Below are positions 1 to 8,443 of a stretch of 64,000 nucleotides of DNA, in pieces. Positions within the stretch are counted from its first letter, which is position 1; each line of letters starts with the position of its first letter. The DNA lies in assembly GCF_009807005.1 (NCBI RefSeq), contig NZ_WUBR01000002.1, positions 620,001-684,000 of the forward strand. The letters are read 5' to 3'. Position numbers and translations under genes: made by a program. Under the pieces are notes generated by a model. The model saw only the letters and a list, made by a program, of their open reading frames with translations. It was not told where the DNA came from and did no database searches. This DNA is from Aurantiacibacter rhizosphaerae. GTDB lineage: Bacteria > Pseudomonadota > Alphaproteobacteria > Sphingomonadales > Sphingomonadaceae.

Positions 1-278
1 TCTGCCAGCACGTGCAGCGCAAGCGTGGTCTTGCCAGAGCTTTCCGGCCCATAAACCTCGATCACGCGGCCTTTTGGCAGGCCGCCGATACCCAGCGCGA
101 TATCAAGGCCCAGCGATCCGGTGGAAATTGATTCCACATTCATCGCTTCCTTGCTGCCCAGCTTCATCGCGGAGCCTTTGCCGAATGCGCGATCAATTTG
201 GGCCAGTGCGGCGTCGAGCGCCTTTTGACGGTCCACTTTCGTTTCCTTTTCAACAAGCTTCAGATTTGCACCTGCCAT
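1..278 (-). CDS. recA: Recombinase RecA, N-terminal part (gene runs off the left edge)
   Basis: RecA is the ATP-dependent strand-exchange protein that also triggers LexA self-cleavage in the SOS response. Only about the first 92 residues lie in the window. The translation starts [12 protein letters not shown], continues through the typical RecA segment around [14 protein letters not shown], and reaches the Walker A motif GPESSGKTT near residue 80, which fixes the identity. The ATG at 276-278 is preceded by GGAGG seven bases upstream; the nearby ATG at 281-283 is out of frame. Upstream lie a promoter and a perfect GTTC-N7-GTTC SOS box (355-369), so the gene is almost certainly LexA-regulated. 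The C-terminal part lies outside the window. Confidence 0.97.
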   Translation of the reverse strand, partial: MAGANLKLVEKETKVDRQKALDAALAQIDRAFGKGSAMKLGSKEAMNVESISTGSLGLDIALGIGGLPKGRVIEVYGPESSGKTTLALHVLA

Positions 279-331
279 GACATGGCCTCCGTCAGTTCGC
301 TAGGGTCGTGTTCAACTCTTCAACGGATGTA

Positions 332-360
332 TTTGTACGCACTTTGTTCCATAAGAACAA
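332..360 (-). promoter_or_regulatory. Putative sigma70-type promoter of recA
   Basis: On the minus strand a TTGTTC -35-like hexamer (355-360) is followed after 17 bases by TACAAA (332-337), about 55 bases before the recA start codon. The -35 element overlaps the LexA box, the usual geometry for repression. Assigned by eye only. Confidence 0.55.
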
Positions 361-369
361 GAGTGGAAC
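355..369 (-). promoter_or_regulatory. LexA (SOS) box upstream of recA
   Basis: The minus strand reads GTTC, seven bases, GTTC. This matches the alphaproteobacterial LexA consensus exactly, and it overlaps the -35 region of the recA promoter. A second perfect copy precedes uvrA at 40091-40105, which makes a chance match less likely. Confidence 0.85.
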
Positions 370-434
370 AGAATTTTTTGTTGGAGGCTTGCTGAAGATT
401 TCAGGAAACCGCCGTTTCCTGCCGAAAACAAGAG

Positions 435-2048
435 TTAATCAGTAACTTCGCCGACCTTCCAGCTGACCGTGCGCGTTCCATTCGCAGGAACATCGACTGA
501 AATAATTTGCTGGCCGTTCCGCAGCCGCTTTCGCAAATCGCTGAAACGCCACTGGCCGGGCGAGCCGAGTTGCACCCGCACGGTTACCGGATGCGGATTG
601 GCATTGGTGAGCGTGATGTGCGTGTCCATCCACCGCCTATTGGACCCGCGCGGGTCCTGATCGCCTACGAAGTTGCAACGCGCGAACACCTGGGACGATT
701 CGCCCAGTGCCAGTTCCACATCCTGCCCCTTCGCATAATCACGCAGGTTCTCCTCCGCCACCAGCAGCTCCCCGCGCGGACCGCGTTCGAATATGGAGAC
801 CGTGCCGGAAGGCAGGGCAGCGCCAAGGCCGTGATCCTTGTCATTCACCGTTTCCAGTACCATTCGCGCAGGCGATATCCTGTCATCCCAGTTCCACGGA
901 GTGCAGTCGGCCTCGTAAACAAGTTCCCCCTCCACGCCCTGTTCACGCAGGAAGGCGACTTGTTTCAGCCCCTTGGCATTCACATCCACCGGCACCGGCA
1001 CGCGGTATAGCTTGAGATCGCCGAGATCTTCCTCACCGGCCATCACGGCAACCGGCGCCGACAATTCCTGCCTGCGCATCGCCGTTACCACGATCGCGCC
1101 GTCTTCCATCATCGCGGCCGGCGGTGGCGGCGGTGGTGGAGGAGGCGGCGGCGGATAGTTGAGAGGCGTCCCTTTGGCCGTGCTGCCGATGGGATAGCAG
1201 GTAAGACGCAGCGGAGCCGCGACTGGCGGATCGGACAGGCCCTGCAAGTCGCTCGTCACGTTCAGCGTGCCAGCCACCGCCATCAATTCTGCATTTTCGA
1301 AACTTTGGCCATTGTCGTTCAGGATCGTCAGCCAGCTGGTGAGATCGAAACGCACATCGTCATCATCGCGCCCATCGTGCAGCGTGGCGACATAGCTGGC
1401 TTCCCAGTCGAAGCCCCAGGCGAGGTAGGACAGCGTGACGGTGTAGGTGCCGCCGCTGGCATCGCGCGTGTCGATGGAAAAGATGGGCTGGGCGGAAAGG
1501 CCATCCGGCACATCGTCAAAGGCCAGCCGCTCTGGCAGGCCGGAACAGCGTACCGCTTCGTATCCATCCTGCGTTTGCAGCACCAGTCCGCCATCGGCGC
1601 GGGTGCGGATGATGGCGCTTTCGCTGTTCTCCACCCCACTGCCGGGAAGGGTGCGGGTGATGGTGACGCGGTTGCCGAGCAAGCCGTTCACCAGCGCAGC
1701 CGGGCTGAGCAGATCGGCATTGCGGTTCTTCTCTATTGTGCCGCCGGGAAGCCCGGTGACGATGGCAGAGACGGCTACCATCCCTTCTGCCACCCCTTCG
1801 AAACGGATCCGCGATTCGCCCGGCGGCAAAGTGACCTTGCGCGTTTCGCTGATCATGGCGAAACCCCGCGGCCAGTTGGCGTTCATCGTATCGCCAATGC
1901 CGCGGTTGGGATCGCGATAGACAGTTACGGCAAGCGAATCAGGCTCCGATGCGTCCACAATCGGGCGATCCTGCGCGGCGGCAGGCATGGACAGCGCCAG
2001 CAGCGGCAACGCCAACGAAGGCAGACAAAGGTGGGCAAGACGGGACAT
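435..2048 (-). CDS. DUF4139-family exported protein with polyproline run and TonB-plug-like insert
   Basis: 537 residues with a signal peptide (MSRLAHLCLPSLALPLLALS..AAAQ). The body resembles DUF4139 (COG5316) proteins: an N-terminal beta-rich half with a TVTLSYLAWGFDWEASYVA stretch and a C-terminal half with LKLYRVPVPVDVNAKGLKQV. Between the halves lie twelve consecutive prolines (about 1120-1155 on the plus strand), followed by GAIVVTAMRRQE and PVAV, which look like the TonB box and plug start of a sphingomonad TonB-dependent receptor. No beta-barrel follows. The start lies 10 bases after the stop of the upstream paralogue, so the two are probably co-transcribed. Molecular function is unknown for the family; a periplasmic or outer-membrane location is inferred. 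Confidence 0.75.
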   Translation of the reverse strand: MSRLAHLCLPSLALPLLALSMPAAAQDRPIVDASEPDSLAVTVYRDPNRGIGDTMNANWPRGFAMISETRKVTLPPGESRIRFEGVAEGMVAVSAIVTGLPGGTIEKNRNADLLSPAALVNGLLGNRVTITRTLPGSGVENSESAIIRTRADGGLVLQTQDGYEAVRCSGLPERLAFDDVPDGLSAQPIFSIDTRDASGGTYTVTLSYLAWGFDWEASYVATLHDGRDDDDVRFDLTSWLTILNDNGQSFENAELMAVAGTLNVTSDLQGLSDPPVAAPLRLTCYPIGSTAKGTPLNYPPPPPPPPPPPPAAMMEDGAIVVTAMRRQELSAPVAVMAGEEDLGDLKLYRVPVPVDVNAKGLKQVAFLREQGVEGELVYEADCTPWNWDDRISPARMVLETVNDKDHGLGAALPSGTVSIFERGPRGELLVAEENLRDYAKGQDVELALGESSQVFARCNFVGDQDPRGSNRRWMDTHITLTNANPHPVTVRVQLGSPGQWRFSDLRKRLRNGQQIISVDVPANGTRTVSWKVGEVTD

Positions 2049-2058
2049 GCCGCCCGCC

Positions 2059-3543
2059 CTAGTACCGCGTCTCGTAAGTCACGCGAACCTCTCGTTCGCC
2101 GTTGGCCGGCACGGATACGCGATACAGGCGATTGTCGTGATTGAGTTGCTCACCTTCCACATCCTCGCTCACCACGCGGTAATCCCATCCCCACCAGTAA
2201 CGGCCAAGGCCCGACTGGGTGAGTTCCACCACCACAGGCTCTGGCTTGGCGTTGGTGAAGGTGTAGCGCATGGTGGTGCGGTAGTAATCGACGGCGCGAT
2301 CCACTTGCACCTCGCGCACGACTTCGCCATCCTCGATCACGCGATAACGTTCGCTGGCCTCGTATTCAGCAGCCGTGATGCGTTTGCGATCCTCGACCTC
2401 TGCCTTCATGTAGACATCGAAGGCGTCGCCCGTTCGAAGTGAAAGCGTGCTGCCCATCGGCGTGTGACCGATGCCGTTCTCGCCGATGAATTGTGGGTTG
2501 CCCTGCGCATCACGCTGGTAAAAGCGCACCGTTCCGGCGGGCAAGGCGTCGCCAAGGCCGCCCTCTCTGCTGGAATTGAAGCTGATGGCGCTGGAGGCAG
2601 GGCGGAAATCGTCATCATTCTGCTGCCAGCCTGCGCCAATCGTGTAGACACGGCGCGCGGGCACACCCTGCACATCAAGGAAGCTCACCTGCTTTGTCTG
2701 CGCATTGGCAATCGTGGTGCGGCCATCAATGGGATAGAGGTAGAAATCGCCCAGCCGTTCCCGGTCTGCGGTCTCGGTGCCGGGGCGCACCATGTCTCGG
2801 CGCAGTTGGCGATTGGGCGCGCCGCGCGATCGGGCAGGATCACCCGCCACCAGCAGCGTATCGGCCTGGTGGAAGGTGGTGCCGGTGTTGTTGGTGAGCG
2901 TGACCCAGCCCTGCATGTCCACAGCGCCGCTCTGCTCGTCAAACAAGGCTACATAGTCCGCCGTCCAGCCAAGCCCGGGCGTGAGATAACGGATGGAGGC
3001 ATCGCGCATGCCGCTGCGGCTGGAATTAAGCGTGACGGACAGCGTAGGCCGCGCGCGCAGATTGGGCGGAACCTCGTCAAACACCACGCGGGTGGGCAGG
3101 CCATCGTCGCGCAGCACCTCGATCCGGTCGCCAATGCGCACCACCACGCCGCCCACGGTGGACAGCACCTCCGCCCGTTCACGGGTTTCGGCGCCCGTGG
3201 CGGGATTGGTGCGTACCAGCGTGACCGTGCGGCCGATGGCTTTCTCCATCAGCTTCGCAGGGGTGAGCAGATCAAAGTCGAAATTCTGTTCCACGATCGC
3301 CGTGTCATCGGCATTGAAGCTGAGCGTGGCGGGGCGGATCTGCGCGCTGACATCGGGAAATTCGATGCGGGTCGTGCCGCGCGCGATATTAAGCTCGCGG
3401 ATATCCTGCACCAGCGATTGCCCGTTCTGATAGATGGTGACGGAGACATCACCTTGCGCAGTCTCCTCCCCCTGCTGGGCAGAGGCAGGCAGGGCCAGCA
3501 TGGTGGCGGCCAGCAGTGCTGCTGCGGTTTTGCGAAACATCAT
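2059..3543 (-). CDS. DUF4139 domain-containing exported protein
   Basis: 494 residues with a clear signal peptide (MMFRKTAAALLAATMLALPASAQ). The family hallmarks are an N-terminal VSVTIYQNGQSLVQDIREL region, then IRYLTPGLGWTADYVALF, a WVTLTNNTG segment, and a C-terminal beta-rich domain ending RVSVPANGEREVRVTYETRY. It is a diverged paralogue of the downstream gene at 435-2048 but lacks that protein's polyproline and IVVTA insert. GGAGGG sits eight bases before the ATG. Members are annotated only as conserved hypothetical proteins, and no enzymatic motif is evident. It is likely the first gene of a two-gene operon, 89 bases downstream of cckA on the same strand. Confidence 0.78.
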   Translation of the reverse strand: MMFRKTAAALLAATMLALPASAQQGEETAQGDVSVTIYQNGQSLVQDIRELNIARGTTRIEFPDVSAQIRPATLSFNADDTAIVEQNFDFDLLTPAKLMEKAIGRTVTLVRTNPATGAETRERAEVLSTVGGVVVRIGDRIEVLRDDGLPTRVVFDEVPPNLRARPTLSVTLNSSRSGMRDASIRYLTPGLGWTADYVALFDEQSGAVDMQGWVTLTNNTGTTFHQADTLLVAGDPARSRGAPNRQLRRDMVRPGTETADRERLGDFYLYPIDGRTTIANAQTKQVSFLDVQGVPARRVYTIGAGWQQNDDDFRPASSAISFNSSREGGLGDALPAGTVRFYQRDAQGNPQFIGENGIGHTPMGSTLSLRTGDAFDVYMKAEVEDRKRITAAEYEASERYRVIEDGEVVREVQVDRAVDYYRTTMRYTFTNAKPEPVVVELTQSGLGRYWWGWDYRVVSEDVEGEQLNHDNRLYRVSVPANGEREVRVTYETRY

Positions 3544-3632
3544 AACGCGGTCCCTCCCTGTCTTATGCTGATGATATAAGGTATCACAGCATGTATCGGC
3601 GATGAATGCCCATCATTGCCGGCACCGGGAGG

Positions 3633-6098
3633 CTAGCTGCTCTTGCGCGGGTTCGCCAGAACCTCTCCTACCTTATCGGCAATCTGCTTCACGCTGAAAG
3701 GCTTGGGGATGAAGTGCATGGCGGTGATGTCAATCTCGTCGCGCAGCTGGCTTTCGGCATAGCCGGACATGAACAACACCGGCAGATCGCCATGCAGCTT
3801 GCGAATCTCGCGGGCCATCGCCGGGCCATCCATGCTGGGCATCACCACATCGGACACGACCAGGTCGAAATCATACTTGCCGGTCTTGACGATCTCCAGC
3901 CCTTCGTCCCCGTCTGTGGCGGTCACGATGTCATAGCCCTGCCGCGCCAGGGCGCGTTCCGCGACGGCGCGCACCATGTCCTCGTCCTCCACCAGCAGGA
4001 TGCAGCCCCCGCCAGACCATTCGCTGCCCTTTTCCTCTTCCTGCTTGCGGACAAGCTCTTCCTCGGTAGCCTCATACACCGGCAGATAGATGGTGAAGCG
4101 TGCGCCCTTGATGCCGCCGTTGGGCGATTTGGCGTTGGAGGCGAAGATGAATCCGCCCGACTGCTTGATGATGCCGTATACGGTGGAGAGGCCAAGGCCC
4201 GTGCCCTTGCCCTGTTCCTTCGTGGTGAAGAAAGGTTCGAATATCTTGCCCAGCACATTCACCGGGATGCCGCCGCCGGTGTCTTCCGCCACAAGCACGG
4301 TGTAATCGCCTGCGGGAATGATCTCGCTGCCCATGCGGCGGATATCGCGCGCTTCCACCCGGCGCGTGGTGAAGGACAGCGTGCCGCTGGCCCCCTCCCC
4401 GCCGCCGTCTGACTGGATGGCATCGCGCGCATTCACCGCGAGGTTGATGATCACCTGCTCCAGCTGGCGCGGATCGGCGCGCACTGCGCCAAGGTTGCGA
4501 TCGTGCCGCACATTCAGCGTGATCTTTGCGCCCAGCAGGCGTTTGAGAAGCTGCGAAACCTCGCTCAGCACATCGGGCAATTGCAGCACTTCGGGCTGCA
4601 GGGTCTGCTGGCGACTGAAGGCGAGCAATTGCCGTGTCAGGCTGGCGGCGCGGTTGGAATTGGCCCTGATCTGCTGGATATCGTCGTAATCGCTGTCTCC
4701 CGGCGTGTGCCGCAGCAGCATAAGATCGCAATAGCCGATAATGGCGGTGAGCACGTTGTTGAAATCATGCGCCACGCCGCCCGCCAACTGGCCCACGGCT
4801 TGCATCTTGGTGGCCTGCGCCACCTGCCGTTTCAGCCGGGCCTCCTCCGTCGTATCTGCCAGCGATAGCAGCACGGCGGCCTCTCCCAATCCGCGTACAC
4901 CGGCCAGCCCCAGGCTGATAGGTTCCTCCGGCTCGTTACGCATGCGCACGGCAACATCGCCGCTGGAGGCTGGCCCCTGGCCATAGCGGCGCACGGCATC
5001 GGACATCGCCGTTTTGTCGCGCGGCACCACGAGGTCCGATGGATATGGCGGCAGATCCGCACCGATGCCAGAGGCACGCCGGAAGGCGGGGTTGGCGAAC
5101 AGGAACTTGCCATCGCGATTGGTGGTGGCAAGACCCAGCGGCAGCTGTTCCAGCAGGTTTTCCAGCTGCGCGGCCTGCCCCTTGGCCTCCCCTCCCCAGC
5201 CACCAAGGCCGATGCCGCTATCGATCAGCAGCATGATGGAGGGTGCTTCTGCAGCGGCGGTGCCCGGCACGGCCTCGCTGGCCGATATGTTCGGGTCCAC
5301 CAGCGGCACCTGCACCAACGTTTGCGGCGAACCTTTCTGGCCTTCCCTGGTAAAATAGATGCGTTCACGATCATCGGATCGCAGCAGGCGCACGAATTCC
5401 TGGCCAGACATGCTGGCGTTCTCATCCCCCAGCGCGCGGCGGGCCAGCGCCGTGTTGGCGGCGCGCACCATGCCATCGGGCGATACCAGCGCCACGGCAA
5501 TGCCAGCGGCGCCCAGCACGGATCCAAACAGGCCGGTAAGATGGCTGCCGATGCCCGCCAGCGGATTGCTGCGAACGACAGGCGTAAAGCGCCAGACGAG
5601 GTAATCGTCCCCGCCACCAGCGCGCACGGCCTCTGCCTCCCAGGTCTTTTCCTCATCCGCGATGATGACCGTTTCCGCGCCCTGACCATCGCGCCAGGCA
5701 GCGCGGGCAAGCCAGGTCAGCTTTTCCGCGCTCGATCCGTCAACCGGCAGGCGCGGCGGAGCATTGCTGGACCCGAACCACAATTCGAAGGTGGCATTGG
5801 CGCAGACCAGGCGATTGGCCCGGTCCGTAATCGCCACTGCCATGTCAAACCGCTCTATTGCCGCCACGGTGACGGACCAGTCAGGCAAATCCGGTTCCGG
5901 CTTGATTTCCGCGCCCACATGCGCGCGCCCTGCGGCAAAGGCGATCAGGCCCAGCACGGTAAGCCCGCCAGCATAGGCCAGCGTGGCAGTGGGGCTTTCG
6001 GTGGTGAACTGCACAAGCGTGATGCTGGCAAGCACGGCAGCAGCCACGGCGATGCCGTCAATCAATCTGCGCGATTCCTGAGCTTTACCGATTTTCAT
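3633..6098 (-). CDS. cckA: Cell-cycle hybrid histidine kinase CckA
   Basis: 821 residues. Two hydrophobic segments lie near residues 13-57, followed by PAS-like regions (about 75-180, 195-290 and 315-420). Then come HisKA with H444 in GGVAHDFNN, an N-box NLAVNARDA (about 552-560), ATP-binding EDTGGGIP and GKGTGLGLSTV, and a C-terminal receiver domain (about 698-815) with D750 in VVSDVVMP. This order and the GGVAHDFNNVLTAIIGY signature identify CckA, which phosphorylates CtrA through ChpT in alphaproteobacteria. It is membrane-anchored with cytoplasmic kinase and receiver modules. Neither ctrA nor chpT is in the window. Confidence 0.93.
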   Translation of the reverse strand: MKIGKAQESRRLIDGIAVAAAVLASITLVQFTTESPTATLAYAGGLTVLGLIAFAAGRAHVGAEIKPEPDLPDWSVTVAAIERFDMAVAITDRANRLVCANATFELWFGSSNAPPRLPVDGSSAEKLTWLARAAWRDGQGAETVIIADEEKTWEAEAVRAGGGDDYLVWRFTPVVRSNPLAGIGSHLTGLFGSVLGAAGIAVALVSPDGMVRAANTALARRALGDENASMSGQEFVRLLRSDDRERIYFTREGQKGSPQTLVQVPLVDPNISASEAVPGTAAAEAPSIMLLIDSGIGLGGWGGEAKGQAAQLENLLEQLPLGLATTNRDGKFLFANPAFRRASGIGADLPPYPSDLVVPRDKTAMSDAVRRYGQGPASSGDVAVRMRNEPEEPISLGLAGVRGLGEAAVLLSLADTTEEARLKRQVAQATKMQAVGQLAGGVAHDFNNVLTAIIGYCDLMLLRHTPGDSDYDDIQQIRANSNRAASLTRQLLAFSRQQTLQPEVLQLPDVLSEVSQLLKRLLGAKITLNVRHDRNLGAVRADPRQLEQVIINLAVNARDAIQSDGGGEGASGTLSFTTRRVEARDIRRMGSEIIPAGDYTVLVAEDTGGGIPVNVLGKIFEPFFTTKEQGKGTGLGLSTVYGIIKQSGGFIFASNAKSPNGGIKGARFTIYLPVYEATEEELVRKQEEEKGSEWSGGGCILLVEDEDMVRAVAERALARQGYDIVTATDGDEGLEIVKTGKYDFDLVVSDVVMPSMDGPAMAREIRKLHGDLPVLFMSGYAESQLRDEIDITAMHFIPKPFSVKQIADKVGEVLANPRKSS

Positions 6099-6165
6099 CG
6101 GCAGCGCTTTAGCACCGGCTTTGCCAGCGCCCTAGATGGCAAATCCGCATCGCCCATCAAGCAAT

Positions 6166-6732
6166 TCACTCTGCCGGTTGCGGAGACTTGAACTTTGCAG
6201 GGCGGCTTCCCCACTTGCGCGCCACCACAAATCGCCAGATGAAACTGGCGAGGACATAGCCGATTGCCGCGCCCACCACGGCCAGTATGACAAAACCGAA
6301 GGCCGCCACGCCGGCAATCTCTGCCCACTGCGCAAATTCCTGAAACCACGTGCTCTGGATATGTTCGTTCGCAGTGCCGGACATGCCGGCATCCACCTTC
6401 AGCACGAATTGGCCCAGCTTGTGTGCAACGATTGCCCAAAAGGCGACGGTGAAAGGATTGGTGATCAGCGTGGTCACCGCGGCAAGGGGCAGATTGGCGC
6501 GCGACGGCAATGCCAGTGCCACGGCCAGCAGGGTCTGGCCCAAGGGGATGATGAATGCAGCAAATACGCCCAGCGCCACGCCGCGCGGAACGCTGCGGCG
6601 GGTGAAACGCCATAATTCAGAGCGCGCGATGGTCCCGGCAACGGGAGAGAGCCAGCGATTCTTCGCCATCTCGTCCCGCTTGGGCATTCTCGGCACCCGT
6701 GCCGAGAGCCACCTTTTCGCCTTCTCCATCAT
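6166..6732 (-). CDS. DUF2062 domain-containing membrane protein
   Basis: About 188 residues. The region from LWRFTRRSVPRGVALGVFAAFIIP onward matches DUF2062 proteins, with hydrophobic helices around residues 65-90, 95-125 and 150-180 and the family's conserved NPFTVAFW stretch. I start at the ATG at 6730-6732 (MMEKAKRW), because homologues begin with a short basic helix leading into a WLSARVP-type stretch; an in-frame ATG 60 bases upstream would add a non-conserved extension. A GGAG lies about 12 bases upstream, rather far. Inner-membrane location is inferred; function is unknown. Confidence 0.82.
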   Translation of the reverse strand: MMEKAKRWLSARVPRMPKRDEMAKNRWLSPVAGTIARSELWRFTRRSVPRGVALGVFAAFIIPLGQTLLAVALALPSRANLPLAAVTTLITNPFTVAFWAIVAHKLGQFVLKVDAGMSGTANEHIQSTWFQEFAQWAEIAGVAAFGFVILAVVGAAIGYVLASFIWRFVVARKWGSRPAKFKSPQPAE

Positions 6733-6868
6733 GGGATGGCCATACTCCTTTGCGCGCACCTGCCAAGGTGGTTCTAGACGATAGAATAACAACCATCGCT
6801 TAACGGCAACATGTGGTTACAATTGCAAATTTCTGCGCCGCACCACCACGTCGCAGCGTTACCTCGGC

Positions 6869-7351
6869 TCAGCCTTTTTCTCGCATCAGGCGGGCCTTGT
6901 CGCGCTGCCAGTCGCGATCCTTGGCCGTAGCGCGCTTGTCATGCGCCTGCTTGCCCTTTGCCAGCGCCAGTTCCACCTTCGCGCGGCCCCGCCCGTTGAA
7001 ATAGATGGACAGCGGCACCAGCGTCATCCCCTTGCGCTCCACCGCGCCAACGAACTTGGCAATCTCGCGGGCATGCAACAGCAATTTGCGCGGACGCTTC
7101 GTTTCATGGTTGTGGCGATTACCATGGCTGAATTCCGGGATGGTGGCGTTGATCAGCCACACCTGCCCGTCACGCACCTCAGCATAGCTTTCGGCAATGC
7201 TGCCTTCACCGCCGCGCAGCGCCTTTACCTCGGTGCCCTGCAGGGCCAGCCCTGCCTCGAACTTGTCCTCGATAAAATAATTGTGCCGCGCCTTGCGGTT
7301 TTCGGCGACGACTTTCTGCTTGTCGAATGTAGCGGGTTTGGGACGGGCCAT
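6869..7351 (-). CDS. smpB: SsrA-binding protein SmpB
   Basis: SmpB binds tmRNA and delivers it to stalled ribosomes for trans-translation. The 160-residue protein carries the family landmarks: [16 protein letters not shown] near the N-terminus, [30 protein letters not shown] and a basic C-terminal tail ([17 protein letters not shown]) that enters the decoding centre. The start MARPKP at 7349-7351 is chosen over an ATG 39 bases upstream because homologues begin there. It is followed on the same strand by cckA-side genes and preceded by dapA. I found no tmRNA gene in this window. Confidence 0.96.
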   Translation of the reverse strand: MARPKPATFDKQKVVAENRKARHNYFIEDKFEAGLALQGTEVKALRGGEGSIAESYAEVRDGQVWLINATIPEFSHGNRHNHETKRPRKLLLHAREIAKFVGAVERKGMTLVPLSIYFNGRGRAKVELALAKGKQAHDKRATAKDRDWQRDKARLMREKG

Positions 7352-7461
7352 AAGGTGGCGGGATGTAGGGATGCCCCCGGCAAAAGGCAAAGGTGAAAAG
7401 GAAAGGCACCCTCACGCACGCGGCGCGCGAGGGCACTGTTGGGGCAAAACGAGCCTGCCGC

Positions 7462-8346
7462 TTATGCGGTAATGCCCGCGCCCTCCATAGCCTCGTCCAC
7501 CGCCTTTTTCGCTGCATCGGAACATGGCACGATCGGCAGCCGCACATCGGGGCTGAACCAGTCGAACAGCTTGCTCAGCGCATATTTCGCCGGCGCAGGG
7601 CTGGCATCGGAGAACATGGCCTTGTGGAGCGGATAAAGCCGCTCGTTCAATTCACGCGCGGTGGCGAAATCGCCTCTGGCGGCGGCGGCGTGGAAATCGG
7701 CGCATAGTTTCGGCGCGACATTCGCCGTTACCGAGATGCAGCCGGTCTGGCCCAGCGCATAGCCTGCAAGCGCCAGCGGATCGTCGCCCGAAAGCTGGCA
7801 CAGGTCAGGCCCGGCGCCCATGCGGTGCGTCACCACGCGAGACAGATCTCCGCTGGCATCCTTGATGGCCACGATCTTTCCCGGAAAGCGGCGGTGCAGT
7901 TCGATCACCGTTTCAGGGGCGATATCGGTAATCGTGCGGCCGGGCACGTTATACAGCACGATGGGCAGCTCCGCGCGTTCCGCCAGATAACTGAAATGCG
8001 CCAGCACGCCTTCCTGGCTGGGCCGATTGTAATAGGGCGCAACCAGCAGCAGGGCATCGGCTCCGGCGGATTGCGCTTCCTGGATATGCCACAGCGCGGT
8101 TTTCGTATCGTTGGAACCTGCGCCCGCGATCACCGGCACACGGCCTGCGGCCACTTCGGCGCAGACGGCGATAACCTTGTGATGCTCCTCATTATCCAGC
8201 GTGGCGCTTTCGCCGGTGGTACCGCAGGGCACCAGGCCGCTGGTACCATTGTCGATCTGCCAGTTGATGAAGCGGCGGTACGCCTGCTCGTCGAAATCGT
8301 CGCCAGCAAAGGGTGTGGCCAGCGCGGGTATCGATCCTGAGAACAT
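7462..8346 (-). CDS. dapA: 4-hydroxy-tetrahydrodipicolinate synthase DapA
   Basis: DapA condenses pyruvate with aspartate semialdehyde in the lysine/diaminopimelate pathway. The 294-residue protein shows ALATPF near the start, the pyruvate-binding GTTGES loop, the catalytic tyrosine in YNVPGRT and the Schiff-base lysine in VAIKDASGD, all in family order. The start at 8344-8346 (MFSGSIPALATPF) is preceded by GAGAGG at six bases; the longer reading frame adds 13 unlike residues. It is divergent from the lytic transglycosylase gene at 8444, so the 97-base gap should hold both promoters. Confidence 0.96.
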   Translation of the reverse strand: MFSGSIPALATPFAGDDFDEQAYRRFINWQIDNGTSGLVPCGTTGESATLDNEEHHKVIAVCAEVAAGRVPVIAGAGSNDTKTALWHIQEAQSAGADALLLVAPYYNRPSQEGVLAHFSYLAERAELPIVLYNVPGRTITDIAPETVIELHRRFPGKIVAIKDASGDLSRVVTHRMGAGPDLCQLSGDDPLALAGYALGQTGCISVTANVAPKLCADFHAAAARGDFATARELNERLYPLHKAMFSDASPAPAKYALSKLFDWFSPDVRLPIVPCSDAAKKAVDEAMEGAGITA

Positions 8347-8443
8347 TTTACGCCTCTCGTGCGTTGGTGTGAAAAGATGACTCATCGCGAAATTGCGTTG
8401 GAATTACGCGGTTTCACAATAGCCTTACCCGTTTGGAGGGATT

